Assembly: GCA_963729875.1 (NCBI GenBank)
Contig: CAVSPR010000004.1
Coordinates: forward strand, 310,001-374,000
Length of the DNA: 64,000 bases
Direction of reading: 5' to 3'
Source of the DNA: DATBSL01 sp963729875
GTDB lineage: Bacteria > Acidobacteriota > Vicinamibacteria > Fen-336
Below are positions 18,864 to 27,631 of the stretch, piece after piece. The first letter of the stretch is position 1. Every line of letters begins with the position of its first letter. The notes under the pieces were generated by a model that was not told the DNA's origin, searched no databases, and was given only the letters and a program-made list of their open reading frames with translations. A program made the translations under genes and the position numbers.

Positions 18864-21065
18864 GTGACTCCGACCGCGCGCCGCTCGCTGGCCACCCTCG
18901 CCCTGGCCGCGGCCTTCGTCGCGGCGCGGGGCCCGCTCCACCGGGCGACGTTCGCCCTGCCGGTCTCGAACGACGACGCCATCCTGCTCCTCATGGGGCG
19001 GCACGTGCTCCGGGGCGAGCTCGCCACGACCCTGTGGAACCAGCCCTACAACGGGGCCCTGGACGCCTATCTGCTGGCCCCGCTGCTGGCCGTCCTGCCG
19101 CACCACGCGGCGTACCGCCTGTACGAGCTCGCCTGCGCGCTGCTGCTGGTCGGCCTCGTCGCCCTGCTGGCGCGCCGCCTGGGAGGGGATGCCGCCGGCC
19201 TCGCCGCGGGCCTGCTTGCCGCCTGGGGAACCCCCTACATGGCGCTCATGACCGCGACGGGCCCGCCGCCCAACTTCCTCATGCCGCTCGTCACCGGCGT
19301 CCCGCTGCTCGTCGCCCTGGCGGGTGTCCCCGGCCGGGCCTCCGAGGGAGCCGGCGAAGCCGCCCGGCGCGCCCCGCTCGGCCTCGGCGCCGCCGTCGGC
19401 CTCGGGTGTCTGTGCGGCCTCGCGATCTGGAACTCGTCTCTCGCCGTCCCCGCCTTCGCCGGGATGGCCGCCGGCCTCGCCGTCGCGGGGCCTCTCCGGC
19501 CGCGGCGTGCCCCCGCTCTCGCCTTCGTGGGGGGGCTGGCCCTGGGGGCGGCGCCGCTCGCCGTCGCTCGGGCCATCGGGGCGTCGGGGGTGCGGGTGGT
19601 CACCGCCTCGAGCGCGGTGACGGCGATCCGGCCGCGGTGGCTCTGGGGCCAGGGCGCTCTCGACCTCGGCCACGCGCTGCTGGGCCTCCTGGGGCTGCAG
19701 GTGCCGCTGGTCGTGGATGGAAAGGAGCGTGCCCTGCTGCCCGCCGCCCTCGTCGTCCTCCTCGGCGCCGGCCTGCTCGTGACCGTGGCCGCCGGCGCCC
19801 GATCAAGGCGCGCCCTGCCGCTCCTCGGCTGGGCCGGAGCGCTCGCCGGTGCGTTCTGGCTCTCGCGGCGCACGGGTCCCGACGAGCTCCGCTACCTGTA
19901 TGGCGTCAACGTGCCCCTCCTGGCCCTGGCCGGGGCCGGCCTCGCCGCCCTGTGGGCGTGGCGGCGGGAGACGGCCGTGGTGGCCGGGCTCGCTCTCGTC
20001 GTGCCGTGGGGGCAGGGCCAGCGGATCCTCGCCGAGCGCTGGCGCGACCCCGTCCACGCCGAGCGCGTGTGGGAGGTGCCCTCGCTCGTGCCCACCCGGG
20101 AGGCCCTGCGGAGGGCGGGCGGGCGCAGCGCGTACGCGAGCCTGCAGTTCGCGGGCCGCCTCACGCTCGAGACCCGCGGGGACGTCGTGGCGAGCCAGGC
20201 TTGGAACGAGCGCATCCCGGGAGACCCCCTGCGATTCCGGGACGAGGTGGACCTCGACCCGGCTCCCGCGTGGGTGCTCTCGACGCGCTTCTCACGCGGC
20301 ATGCCGCGCGCCGGGGGCTTCCGCGACCTCGTGCGGGGGATGGGCGGCTCGTTCGGGGAGGTGGACGTCGGCGACTTCGTGGTGTTCCACGGCTTCCACG
20401 CGCCCTACGACGAGGCCCGGCCGGTCCCGGCCGCGCAGGTGTCCCTCTCGACGACCTCCGGCACGCCCGTGGGGCCGGAAGCCCTCGACCGGGACCCGGC
20501 GACCGCGTGGACGTCGAAGGAGGGAATCGGGCGGGGGAGCGGGCTCGTCGCGCAGGTCCTCCATCCGCGCCGCCTCTCGGCCCTCGTCCTTCTCGTCGAC
20601 CTCGGAGCCTCGCCGCTCGCGGTCCCGTGGATCGCATCGATCGGCGGCGAGGTGGTGGCGCAGGGGCCCGGCCGCTCGGGGTTCCAGTGGGTGAACGGCG
20701 CGCCGCGCGCGGGCAAGCAGGCCGTCCTCGTCGTGCCGCTCGGGGACCGCGAGACGGGCGAGGTGCGTCTCGTGTTCCAGGGGCCGGGGCCCCGGCTGTG
20801 GATCGGCGAGGCGTTCCTGTACGGCCCGGGTGAGGAGCTGCGGCCGACGGCCGGGGCGGGTCCGGCCCGCGACGCCTTCGAGTCGGCGAGGACGGGGCGC
20901 TGGGAAGAGGCGGTGCGTCTCTACGCCCAGGCGGTCCGGCTCGACCCGGACCGCGCCTCGTACCACGCGGCGTGGGCCCGGGCTCGCTGGCGCGCCGCTT
21001 CCCGCCACTGGCTCGACGTCGAGAGCCTCGACGACGGCGGGCCCGAGCTGGTGGAGGCGAGGTAG
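18864..21065 (+). CDS. Polytopic membrane protein, GT39-like, with C-terminal discoidin- and TPR-like parts
   Basis: A 733-residue protein with about ten hydrophobic segments in its first 400 residues, including an N-terminal loop FALPVSNDDAILLLMGRHVL. The Asp pair and membrane layout resemble the dolichyl/undecaprenyl-phosphate sugar transferases (GT39/GT83 or ArnT-like). After the membrane part comes a soluble portion: a segment near 520-630 with LDRDPATAWTSKEGIGRGSG resembling an F5/8 (discoidin) carbohydrate-binding fold, and a last helical hairpin (WEEAVRLYAQAVRLDPDRAS) like one TPR. GTG 18864 has no ribosome site and a TACACT -10-like box only 9 bases upstream, so the mRNA may be leaderless. 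The acceptor is unknown; assignment to a glycosyltransferase class is tentative. Confidence 0.65.
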   Translation: MTPTARRSLATLALAAAFVAARGPLHRATFALPVSNDDAILLLMGRHVLRGELATTLWNQPYNGALDAYLLAPLLAVLPHHAAYRLYELACALLLVGLVALLARRLGGDAAGLAAGLLAAWGTPYMALMTATGPPPNFLMPLVTGVPLLVALAGVPGRASEGAGEAARRAPLGLGAAVGLGCLCGLAIWNSSLAVPAFAGMAAGLAVAGPLRPRRAPALAFVGGLALGAAPLAVARAIGASGVRVVTASSAVTAIRPRWLWGQGALDLGHALLGLLGLQVPLVVDGKERALLPAALVVLLGAGLLVTVAAGARSRRALPLLGWAGALAGAFWLSRRTGPDELRYLYGVNVPLLALAGAGLAALWAWRRETAVVAGLALVVPWGQGQRILAERWRDPVHAERVWEVPSLVPTREALRRAGGRSAYASLQFAGRLTLETRGDVVASQAWNERIPGDPLRFRDEVDLDPAPAWVLSTRFSRGMPRAGGFRDLVRGMGGSFGEVDVGDFVVFHGFHAPYDEARPVPAAQVSLSTTSGTPVGPEALDRDPATAWTSKEGIGRGSGLVAQVLHPRRLSALVLLVDLGASPLAVPWIASIGGEVVAQGPGRSGFQWVNGAPRAGKQAVLVVPLGDRETGEVRLVFQGPGPRLWIGEAFLYGPGEELRPTAGAGPARDAFESARTGRWEEAVRLYAQAVRLDPDRASYHAAWARARWRAASRHWLDVESLDDGGPELVEAR

Positions 21066-21111
21066 CCTTCCGGAGCCGCCGCTCCCGTGGCTCGTCCTGC
21101 TGCGGCCTGAG

Positions 21112-21672
21112 CTAAGACCAGCGGAGCCGGTAGCGGCAGACGGAGCCGCCCTTCGCCCGGCACTCCTCCTCGACGACGCGGGGGGCCGTGGCCCCGCACA
21201 TCTCGAGGGCGCGGCGGTACCAGCCGACGACCGTGAGGCAATCGGGGGCGGAGAAGGTCTCGGCGTCGCGGGTCGTCAGCACCGCCTCCTTCTCGCCCGT
21301 CCTCTCGCACTCCCGGCGGCCCTCGTTGTAGTAATACGAGTAGATGAGCGGCGTCTTCGCGAGGAAGGCGTGCGGGTCGCCCGCCACGAGGAAGCTCCGG
21401 TGCACGCCGCCCGCGCCCAGGTTCTTCTCGGCGGAGGCCTCGCCCAGCTTCTCGAAGAAGTCGGCCCGCCCTCCGCCCAGCTCCTGGACGATGGCCTCGT
21501 CCAGGTGCTTGCCGAGCTCGAACGGGTACCAGGCCGAGGCGAGGAGCGACTGCAGCGTTTCGCGCTCGCCCTCGGCGAGGCGGGAGAGGACGCGCTTGCG
21601 GCCGTCCCCGGGGGCGAGCTCCTCCACCAGGGACAGGCGGGACCGCAGGACGCTGCCCTTGACGCTGATCAT
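21112..21672 (-). CDS. TIGR02265/DUF2378-like protein
   Basis: A 186-residue cytosolic protein whose pattern (KGSVLRSRLSLVEEL at the start, SAWYPFELGKHLDEAIVQEL in the middle, CRAKGGSVCRYRLRWS at the end) matches the TIGR02265/DUF2378 group, abundant in myxobacteria and of unknown function. The C-terminal Cys-x(6)-Cys ending resembles V4R/heme-NO-binding-like folds, which sense small ligands, but no heme-ligand pattern is obvious. The GTG/ATG at 21672 lies 10 bases after the stop of the upstream SIS gene, so the two may be co-transcribed. The stop is convergent with the membrane protein gene across 46 bases with no strong hairpin. Confidence 0.68.
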   Translation of the reverse strand: MISVKGSVLRSRLSLVEELAPGDGRKRVLSRLAEGERETLQSLLASAWYPFELGKHLDEAIVQELGGGRADFFEKLGEASAEKNLGAGGVHRSFLVAGDPHAFLAKTPLIYSYYYNEGRRECERTGEKEAVLTTRDAETFSAPDCLTVVGWYRRALEMCGATAPRVVEEECRAKGGSVCRYRLRWS

Positions 21673-21682
21673 GGGGGCCCCC

Positions 21683-22720
21683 TCAGCGCGTCTCCGTCAC
21701 CTTGCTGAGGCCGCGCGGCTGGTCCGGGTCGAGGCCGCGCGTGCGGGCGAGGGCCACGGCGAACATCTGCCCGGGCACCACCGCCGCGATCGGGGACACC
21801 CACTCCTCCATCCCCGCCGGCAGGGGAAGGCCGACACGCGCGCGCCGCCTCACCGCCTCGTCGTCGGAGATGGCGATGATCTCGGCGCCCCGGCGCTCGA
21901 GCCCCTCGGCGAGCTGGGAGAGGTCACCGAGCACCCGGCCGGTCGGCGCCACCAGCACCACCGGGAAGCCGCGGTCGATCATCGCCACGGGCCCGTGCAG
22001 CAGGTCTGCGGGGGAGTACGGCTCGGCGACGAGGTAGCTCGTCTCCTTCACCTTGAGGGCCACCTCGAACGCCGTCCCGTAGTTGAAGCCGCGCCCGGCG
22101 ACCACGAAGTGATCGGCGTAGCGGTACCGCTCGACCTGGGCGGCCACCGCCGCGTTCAGGCGGATCACCTCCTCGACGAAGCCGGGCACGCGCGCGAGCT
22201 CCTCGCGCCGAGCGGCCCCGCCCTCGAGCGCCGCGCTCAGCATGGCGAGGGCGCAGAGCTGGCTCGTGTAGGTCTTGGTGGCCGCCACCGCCTTCTCCTC
22301 GCCAGCCAGGAGGGGCAGGGTGTGCTCGGCGGCGAGGGAGAGCGGTGAGCCGGGCCGGTTGGTGATGGCGAGGGTCAGCGCCCCCTGCCGGCGGCCCGCC
22401 TCCACCACGGCCACGATGTCGGGCGACTGCCCCGACTGGCTCACCCCGATCACGAGGGCGCCGGCGAGGGAGGGGCCGGCGTCGTAGTAGGTGAAGAGCG
22501 ATGGTGTCGCCAGGCAGACCGGAAGGCGGTTGTGGGCGCCGAACAGGTACTGCGCGTAGCGCGCCGCGTTGTCCGAGCTGCCGCGCGCGGCAATGACGAG
22601 GAAGCGGGGTGCGAACTCGCGCGCGCGGGCGGCGATCGTCTCCACCGTGTCGCGCCCCTCGCGGAGGAGGCGGGCGAGCGCCTCCGGCTGCTCGCGGATC
22701 TCGTCGTCCACCTGGCTCAT
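21683..22720 (-). CDS. SIS-domain sugar-phosphate isomerase/deaminase (NagB-II/GlmS-C-like)
   Basis: Two SIS domains without the glutaminase half of GlmS, 345 residues, the layout of type II glucosamine-6-phosphate deaminases and AgaS-like enzymes. Landmarks are VIAARGSSDNAARYAQYLFG and VIGVSQSGQSPDIVAVVEAG (phosphosugar-binding Ser/Thr loops), AVAATKTYTSQLCAL, PADLLHGPVAMIDRG, and the C-terminal PRGLSKVTETR carrying the catalytic Lys. It would interconvert an amino-sugar phosphate and its keto-sugar phosphate plus ammonia. ATG 22720 begins the conserved protein; upstream in-frame codons overlap the divergent promoter. It lies divergent to ROK kinase and PIG-L deacetylase genes, giving a plausible amino-sugar catabolic set. 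The exact sugar is not determined by sequence. Confidence 0.88.
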   Translation of the reverse strand: MSQVDDEIREQPEALARLLREGRDTVETIAARAREFAPRFLVIAARGSSDNAARYAQYLFGAHNRLPVCLATPSLFTYYDAGPSLAGALVIGVSQSGQSPDIVAVVEAGRRQGALTLAITNRPGSPLSLAAEHTLPLLAGEEKAVAATKTYTSQLCALAMLSAALEGGAARREELARVPGFVEEVIRLNAAVAAQVERYRYADHFVVAGRGFNYGTAFEVALKVKETSYLVAEPYSPADLLHGPVAMIDRGFPVVLVAPTGRVLGDLSQLAEGLERRGAEIIAISDDEAVRRRARVGLPLPAGMEEWVSPIAAVVPGQMFAVALARTRGLDPDQPRGLSKVTETR

Positions 22721-22749
22721 GGGTCGAACCTCGCTGAAGCGACTGCATC

Positions 22750-22779
22750 TTGACACTCCACGAAGCCGTCCGCTAGCGT
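22750..22779 (+). promoter_or_regulatory. Promoter for the ROK/PIG-L genes
   Basis: TTGACA (22750-22755), an 18-base spacer and TAGCGT (22774-22779) form a sigma-70-like promoter 45 bases before the ROK gene. The -35 is perfect; the -10 keeps the TA and final T. A GAGGAGG ribosome site follows just before ATG 22825. Confidence 0.5.
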
Positions 22780-22824
22780 ACCCGGCGGTCGCCTTCCGGG
22801 CGGCCCCCAGCGAGGAGGCTCACC

Positions 22825-24261
22825 ATGACGCACGGTCTCGAGGTCCAGCCGCGGCACCGCCCCGTCCTCGACCCCACCTTCCGGCCCGCCGTCCTGTGGA
22901 ACCGCGCCTACCAGACCCGCGTGCGCGCGACCGGAGGCAGCGTCGAGCTGGGAATCGCCCTCGTCCGCCGGGACGGGACCACGTTCACGCACCGCACGCG
23001 CATCCTGCCGCCGACCGCGGCCCACGCCGCTCTCAACCGCCGGTACGTCGAGCGGCTGGTCAAGCTCCTGCTGTGGCAGAAGGGCGGCTGCACGATCCTG
23101 GTCAAGGGCTGCGACCCGGTGGCCCGCGGGCTTGCCGCCGCCTACGCGGAGAAGGGCCTGCGTGCCTTCGACCGCGACCTGGTCGGCCGCCGGATGTTCG
23201 GCCAGCCGATCGAGGTGAAGGCGGTCCGCGGCAAGCTGCCGCCCGCCCGGGAGACCTCCCAGCCTCTCGGCCGCCACCTCGAGGGCTGCCGCATCGGCTT
23301 CGACCTCGGGGGCTCGGACCGCAAGTGCGCGGCGGTCGTGGACGGCAAGGTCGTCTTCTCCGACGAGGTGGTCTGGAACCCCTACTTCGAGAAGGACCCC
23401 TTCTACCACTTCCAGGGGATCAACGACACGCTGAAGCGGGCGGCCGCGCACCTGCCGCGCGTCGACGCCATCGGCGGCAGCGCGGCCGGCGTCTACGTGA
23501 ACAGCGAGCCCCGCGTGGGCTCGCTCTACCGCGGGATCGCCGAGCCCGACTTCGACCGTCACATCCGGGGTCTCTTCCGGGCGCTGCAGTCCTGGTGGGG
23601 CGGGGTACCGTTCGACGTCGTGAACGACGGCGAGGTGACGGCGCTCGCCGGCTCCATGTCGCTGAAAGCGAACGCGGTCCTCGGCTACTCGATGGGGACG
23701 AGCGTCGCCGCCGGCTACGTGACGCCGGAAGGCAACATCACCCCCTGGCTCAACGAGCTCGCCTTCGTCCCGGTGGACTACCGGGACGACGCGCCGGCCG
23801 ACGAGTGGTCGGGCGACGTCGGCTGCGGCGTGCAGTACTTCTCGCAGCAGGCGGTGAACCGCCTGATTCCCGCCGCCGGCATCGCGGTGCCGGCCGACAT
23901 GCCGATCGCCGAGCGGCTCGTCGAGGTGCAGAAGCTCATGGCCCAGGGCGACCCGCGGGCCCGCCGCATCTACGAGACGATCGGCACCTGCTACGGCTAC
24001 GCCATCGCCCACTACGCCGACTTCTACGACATCCAGAGCATGCTGGTGCTGGGCCGGGTGACCTCGGGGGAGGGCGGGGAGGTCATCCTCGCGGGGGCCC
24101 GGCAGGTTCTGAAGGACGAGTTCCCGGCGCTCGCGGACAAGATCCGCCTCCGGACGCCGGACGAGAAGGACAAGCGGCACGGCCAGGCGATCGCCGCCGC
24201 CAGCCTGCCGGTCGTGGCCCGTTCCGCCGCGAAGGCGGCCAGGACGAAGAAGAAGAGGTAG
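22825..24261 (+). CDS. ROK-family sugar kinase with N-terminal extension
   Basis: ASKHA-fold kinase or kinase-like protein, 478 residues, longer than the usual 300 because of about 150 N-terminal residues of unknown role. The ROK core starts CRIGFDLGGSDRKCAAVVDG (phosphate-1 loop) and includes DAIGGSAAGVYVNSEPRVGS, PFDVVNDGEVTALAGSMSLK with the catalytic-base Asp, and LGYSMGTSVAAGYVTPEGNI. A short GDVGCGVQYFSQ stands where ROK proteins carry the zinc-binding Cys cluster, but the full CxCGxxGC pattern is not present. The C-terminus is a Lys/Arg-rich tail. It is 3 bases from the PIG-L gene and divergent from the SIS deaminase gene, consistent with phosphorylation of an amino sugar. Confidence 0.85.
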   Translation: MTHGLEVQPRHRPVLDPTFRPAVLWNRAYQTRVRATGGSVELGIALVRRDGTTFTHRTRILPPTAAHAALNRRYVERLVKLLLWQKGGCTILVKGCDPVARGLAAAYAEKGLRAFDRDLVGRRMFGQPIEVKAVRGKLPPARETSQPLGRHLEGCRIGFDLGGSDRKCAAVVDGKVVFSDEVVWNPYFEKDPFYHFQGINDTLKRAAAHLPRVDAIGGSAAGVYVNSEPRVGSLYRGIAEPDFDRHIRGLFRALQSWWGGVPFDVVNDGEVTALAGSMSLKANAVLGYSMGTSVAAGYVTPEGNITPWLNELAFVPVDYRDDAPADEWSGDVGCGVQYFSQQAVNRLIPAAGIAVPADMPIAERLVEVQKLMAQGDPRARRIYETIGTCYGYAIAHYADFYDIQSMLVLGRVTSGEGGEVILAGARQVLKDEFPALADKIRLRTPDEKDKRHGQAIAAASLPVVARSAAKAARTKKKR

Positions 24262-24264
24262 CCG

Positions 24265-25113
24265 ATGAAGCTCTCGAGACCGGACGCGGACGTCTTCGTT
24301 CCCGACGCGACCCCCATGCCGGAGGCGCTTCGCCGGGCCACCCACGTGTGCGTGGGCGCCCACCAGGACGACCAGGAGTTCATGGCCCTCCACGGCATCA
24401 TCGAGTGCTTCGGGCAGAAGGGCCGCGGCTTCGCCGGGGTCGTGGTGACGAACGGGGCGGGCAGCGCGCGGACCGACATCTACGCGAACTACTCGAACGA
24501 GGAGATGGTGCAGGTGCGGGTGAAGGAGCAACGCAAGGCGGCGATCGTGGGCGAGTACGCCTGCCAGATCCAGCTCATGCACTCGAGCTCCGACGTGAAG
24601 AAGGCCGGCCACCCCGGCGTGCTCGCGGACCTCACGGCCGTCTTCGAGATCGTCCGGCCGGAGGTGCTCTACCTCCACAACCCGGCCGACAAGCACGACA
24701 CTCACGTGTCCTCCTGCCTCCGGACCCTGCAGGCGATCCGCTCGCTGCCGAAGGACCGGCGGCCGAAGCGGGTGCTCGGCTGCGAGATCTGGCGCGACCT
24801 CGACTGGCTGAACGACGGCGACAAGCAGGTCCTGCCGGTGGACAAGTTCAAGAACCTGGCCGCCTCGCTCTCCGGCGTCTACGACTCGCAGATCACGGGC
24901 GGCAAGCGCTACGACGTGGCGGTGGCCGGCCGCCGTACCGCCCACGCGAGCTTCTTCGAGTCGCACGCCACGGACAAGGCGGACGCGCTCAGCTTCGCGA
25001 TGGACCTGACGCCGCTCGTGGTGGACGAGAAGCTCGACGTCCTCGACTACACGCTCGGCTTCCTCAGGCGCTTCGAGAACGAGGTCAGGGACCGCTTCGC
25101 TCGCCTCGGGTGA
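24265..25113 (+). CDS. PIG-L family (LmbE-like) zinc deacetylase
   Basis: Zinc-dependent N-acetyl-sugar deacetylase fold, 282 residues. The metal motif appears as AHQDDQE (family AHPDDxE, with Gln replacing Pro) about 30 residues in, and the second ligand region as NPADKHDTH. These give the His, Asp and His ligands and the catalytic Asp. Family substrates include N-acetylglucosaminyl conjugates, chitin oligosaccharides and mycothiol precursors. Here the ROK kinase immediately upstream (3-base gap) and the divergent SIS deaminase suggest that an N-acetylhexosamine is deacetylated, phosphorylated and then deaminated. No signal peptide is present, so action is cytosolic. It converges with the GH27 gene across 41 bases. 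Confidence 0.9.
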   Translation: MKLSRPDADVFVPDATPMPEALRRATHVCVGAHQDDQEFMALHGIIECFGQKGRGFAGVVVTNGAGSARTDIYANYSNEEMVQVRVKEQRKAAIVGEYACQIQLMHSSSDVKKAGHPGVLADLTAVFEIVRPEVLYLHNPADKHDTHVSSCLRTLQAIRSLPKDRRPKRVLGCEIWRDLDWLNDGDKQVLPVDKFKNLAASLSGVYDSQITGGKRYDVAVAGRRTAHASFFESHATDKADALSFAMDLTPLVVDEKLDVLDYTLGFLRRFENEVRDRFARLG

Positions 25114-25154
25114 GAGGCCCTTCCCGGGGGCGTCGAGGTGCGGCCGGAGCGACC

Positions 25155-26334
25155 CTAGAACCGCGGCGCGATCTTCACCATCACGACGCCGTGGGGCTCG
25201 ACCTTCGCTTCGTAGAGGCCGTCGAACGTGCCGGCGTCGGCCTTCGTCCACAGGTCGCGGACCTGGGCCTTCGTGGCGGGGGCGAGGCCGATGTCCTCCC
25301 ACCGCGCGGAGAACTTCGTCGGCTCCGTCCCGCGGTTGAAGAGGATGACCGCCCTCGAGCCGTCGGCGAGCGGCTTCACCCAGACCTCGCGGGCGCCGTC
25401 GTCCCGCACCTTGCGGCCCTGCATTCCGAGCGGGTCCTGGTCCACCGCGATCACCTCGCGAGTTCGTGAGGATCTCGCGGATCTCCGGGGTCATCGCCGC
25501 GAGGTCGTTGCCGGCCATGAGCGGCGCCGCGAGCAGGGCCCAGAAGCTGAAGTGGGCGCGGTTCTCGGCCGGGGTCAGCCCGCCGTTGCCGACCTCCAGC
25601 ATGTCGGGGTCGTTCCAGTGGCCGGGGCCCGCGTACGGGTGGAGGTCGGCGACCTGGTCGATGATGTGCGCGACGCCCATGCCGCCCCAGTCCCTGCTGC
25701 AGTCCCAGCAGTCCTGGATGTCGCCGGTCGCGCGCCACAGGTGCCCGACCCCCGGCGCCCACATCCAGGGGCTCGTGGAGCCCCACTCGCAGATCGAGAA
25801 GACGATCGGCCGGCCGCTGGCGCGGAGGGCCTGGCTCATCCGCGCGTAGGCGTCGCGGGTGACCTGGCCCGCGGTGTTGCACCAGTCGTACTTGAGGTAG
25901 TCGACGCCCCACTCCGCGTAGGTCTTCGCGTCCTGCGCCTCGTGGTCCTTCGACCCCGGCCGCCCCGCGCACGTCTTCGTGCCCGCGTCGGAGTAGATCC
26001 CGAACTCGAGGCCCTTCGAGTGGACGTAGTCGGCGACCGCCTTCATGCCGGACGGGAAGCGCTCCTTGTCGACCACGATCTTCCCCGTGGCGTCTCGGCT
26101 CACCTGCCAGCAGTCGTCGATCACCACGTACCGGTAGCCGGCGTCCTTCATCCCGCTCGCCACGACGGCGTCGGCCGCGCCCTTGATGAGCTTCTCCGAC
26201 ACGTCGCAGCCGAACTTGTTCCAGCTGTTCCAGCCCATGGGGGGCGTGAGGGCGAGAGCGTCGCCGGCCGCGGCGAGGGTCGAGCCGGCGAGCAGGAGCA
26301 CGGAGGCGAGAGCGGGTCGGGCGAGCGGGCACAT
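25155..26334 (-). pseudogene. GH27 alpha-galactosidase, secreted (frameshifted near C-terminus)
   Basis: Retaining alpha-galactosidase/N-acetylgalactosaminidase releasing terminal alpha-galactosides outside the cytoplasm. A signal peptide (ALASVLLLAGSTLAAAGDA) precedes LTPPMGWNSWNKFGCDVSEK. The nucleophile lies in VDYLKYDWCNTAG and the acid/base in GHWNDPDMLEVGNGG. The frame breaks near 25455: EILTN is followed in the next frame by EVIAVDQDPLGMQGRKV and the C-terminal beta-sandwich to the stop at 25155. One extra T between AAC and CGC accounts for it, restoring the family's LTN-x-EVIAV-x-QDPLG. Joined length is about 392 residues, normal for GH27. ATG 26334 has GGAGG upstream. It converges with the PIG-L gene. 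Confidence 0.88.
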
Positions 26335-26403
26335 GGGTCCCTCCATCGTCGAGCGGTCGGACGGGAGTCTAGCCGAACAGGGGGAGCCGAGCTGGGCGGA
26401 TTG

Positions 26404-26964
26404 TCATCTCAGTCCCAGCACTTTGCCGCCAGCCAGGAGGCGAATCGCCTCCTTCAGACGCCTGAGCTTCGTCTCCTCGCGCTTGGCGGACTCGATCCAG
26501 GCGAAATACCGCCGGCGTTGCGAGGGTGTGAGCGCTTCGAAGTGGCGGCGGGCGGTCGGGTGACCCCTCAGCGCAGCTTCGACGTACGCCGGAAGCTGTG
26601 TGGGCATCGGAACCCGCGGTTGCCGAGGACCATAGCCGCGGTCGGTAGGGGGGCGTTCGATTCCCGGCGGTTTCAATCGCCCCGCGGCCTTGAGTTCGGC
26701 GTAACGCCCCCGATTCACGACCGACCATCGGCTGTCCGCTCTCCGCGGCGTGAACTTTCGAGCGAATCGCCGGTCATCCAGGCGCTTGACGAGGCTGTCC
26801 ACCCAGCCAAAGCAAAGTGCCTCGTCACGTGCGTCCTCGTAGTCGATCGAGGCAAGGCCCGTGTGTCGCTTGTAGGAGATCAGCCAGATCTCCGACTCCG
26901 ACGAATGGTGCTCGGTGAGCCAGTCCCGCCACTGTTCGAGTGTCCGCACGAGCAATGTCTTCAT
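26404..26964 (-). CDS. YdeI/OmpD-associated family protein
   Basis: Cytosolic protein of 186 residues in the YdeI (bacteriocin-protection/OmpD-associated) family, whose biochemical role is unsettled. Features are the N-terminal LEQWRDWLTEHHSSESEIWL, the conserved DYEDARDEALCFGWVDSLVK with its Phe-Gly-Trp-Asp core, RKFTPRRADSRWSVVNRGRY, and the C-terminal FEALTPSQRRRYFAWIESAK followed by RRLKEAIRLLAGG. ATG 26964 is chosen because conservation begins there; the longer upstream frame has no family likeness. Codon use is less GC-biased than in neighbouring genes, like the next three genes, suggesting acquisition by transfer. Confidence 0.85.
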   Translation of the reverse strand: MKTLLVRTLEQWRDWLTEHHSSESEIWLISYKRHTGLASIDYEDARDEALCFGWVDSLVKRLDDRRFARKFTPRRADSRWSVVNRGRYAELKAAGRLKPPGIERPPTDRGYGPRQPRVPMPTQLPAYVEAALRGHPTARRHFEALTPSQRRRYFAWIESAKREETKLRRLKEAIRLLAGGKVLGLR

Positions 26965-27025
26965 GTCTCGCTGGGCAGCTGCGTGCGTGTGAGTCCAGTC
27001 CGACGTATCGCTGCGTCTGTACCCG

Positions 27026-27511
27026 CTACTTCGCAGGTTGTAGCGGGTGGGAGATGTGACCTTGAATGATGAGCCACTGGGCTCCCACCTTCCGCCACAA
27101 CCAGGACACGCTACCCTCCTGCCGGATGTTGCCTGCGGCGCCTTCCATGGCGATTTCGCGCTTGAACGTTGCACTCGCCAGGGCGTACTCAGCGCCCAGT
27201 GGTGAGACCTCAAGGTCGGCATAGGTCACGTCCAGGGATCGCACCGCTGGAAAGGCCTTGCGCACGCCTGTAGCCATGACGTCATACGTCGCGCGCCGAC
27301 CATCGTGGTAGAAGTAGAACTCGGGCACGGACGCGTAGTGGGCGACAAGCCCCTCGGCGTCGCGTGCACGCTCGGCAGCTTCGAACGATCGGACGCGGGC
27401 GGTTACCGCCGCAGTGACGGCCTCACGTTCTGGATTGCCCATTTCCCCGGCACCCCCCTCCGTCGCCATCGCGAGGATCAGAAGCGTAACGCCAAGGGCC
27501 CAATGCGTCAC
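27026..27511 (-). CDS. SnoaL-like/DUF4440 NTF2-fold protein with signal peptide
   Basis: A 161-residue exported protein. The N-terminal 22 residues (MTHWALGVTLLILAMATEGG) form a signal peptide. The rest is a single NTF2-like cone: helix SFEAAERARDAEGLVAHYAS, then FYFYHDGRRATYDVMATGVR, and paired strands ending WLWRKVGAQWLIIQGHISH. Members include ketosteroid-isomerase-like enzymes and many non-catalytic ligand-binding proteins; no catalytic residues can be assigned. The gene is monocistronic-looking, with a strong hairpin upstream at 27555-27592, and it shares the lower-GC character of the 26.4-29.1 kb segment. Confidence 0.8.
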   Translation of the reverse strand: MTHWALGVTLLILAMATEGGAGEMGNPEREAVTAAVTARVRSFEAAERARDAEGLVAHYASVPEFYFYHDGRRATYDVMATGVRKAFPAVRSLDVTYADLEVSPLGAEYALASATFKREIAMEGAAGNIRQEGSVSWLWRKVGAQWLIIQGHISHPLQPAK

Positions 27512-27554
27512 GGTCGCACCTCCTCTAGCCCGTCGAAAACCGGGGATGAGACCG

Positions 27555-27592
27555 TATGGAGCGACCGGCTCACGAACACCGGTCGCTCCATA
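27555..27592 (-). terminator. Perfect 14-bp hairpin between DUF4386 and SnoaL-like genes
   Basis: Arms TATGGAGCGACCGG (27555-27568) and CCGGTCGCTCCATA (27579-27592) enclose a 10-base loop, 40 bases past the DUF4386 stop. It is a likely terminator for that gene; no T-run follows on either strand, so an operator or mRNA-end role is also possible. Confidence 0.5.
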
Positions 27593-27631
27593 TCAGCCGC
27601 GAAGCTCCTTTATGCTCAACGCTCGTCTGCT

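Noticed and set aside
26404..27222. YdeI-like protein starting at 27222
   Set aside because: The extra 86 residues are antisense to the SnoaL-like gene and have no family likeness; ATG 26964 fits the conserved start.
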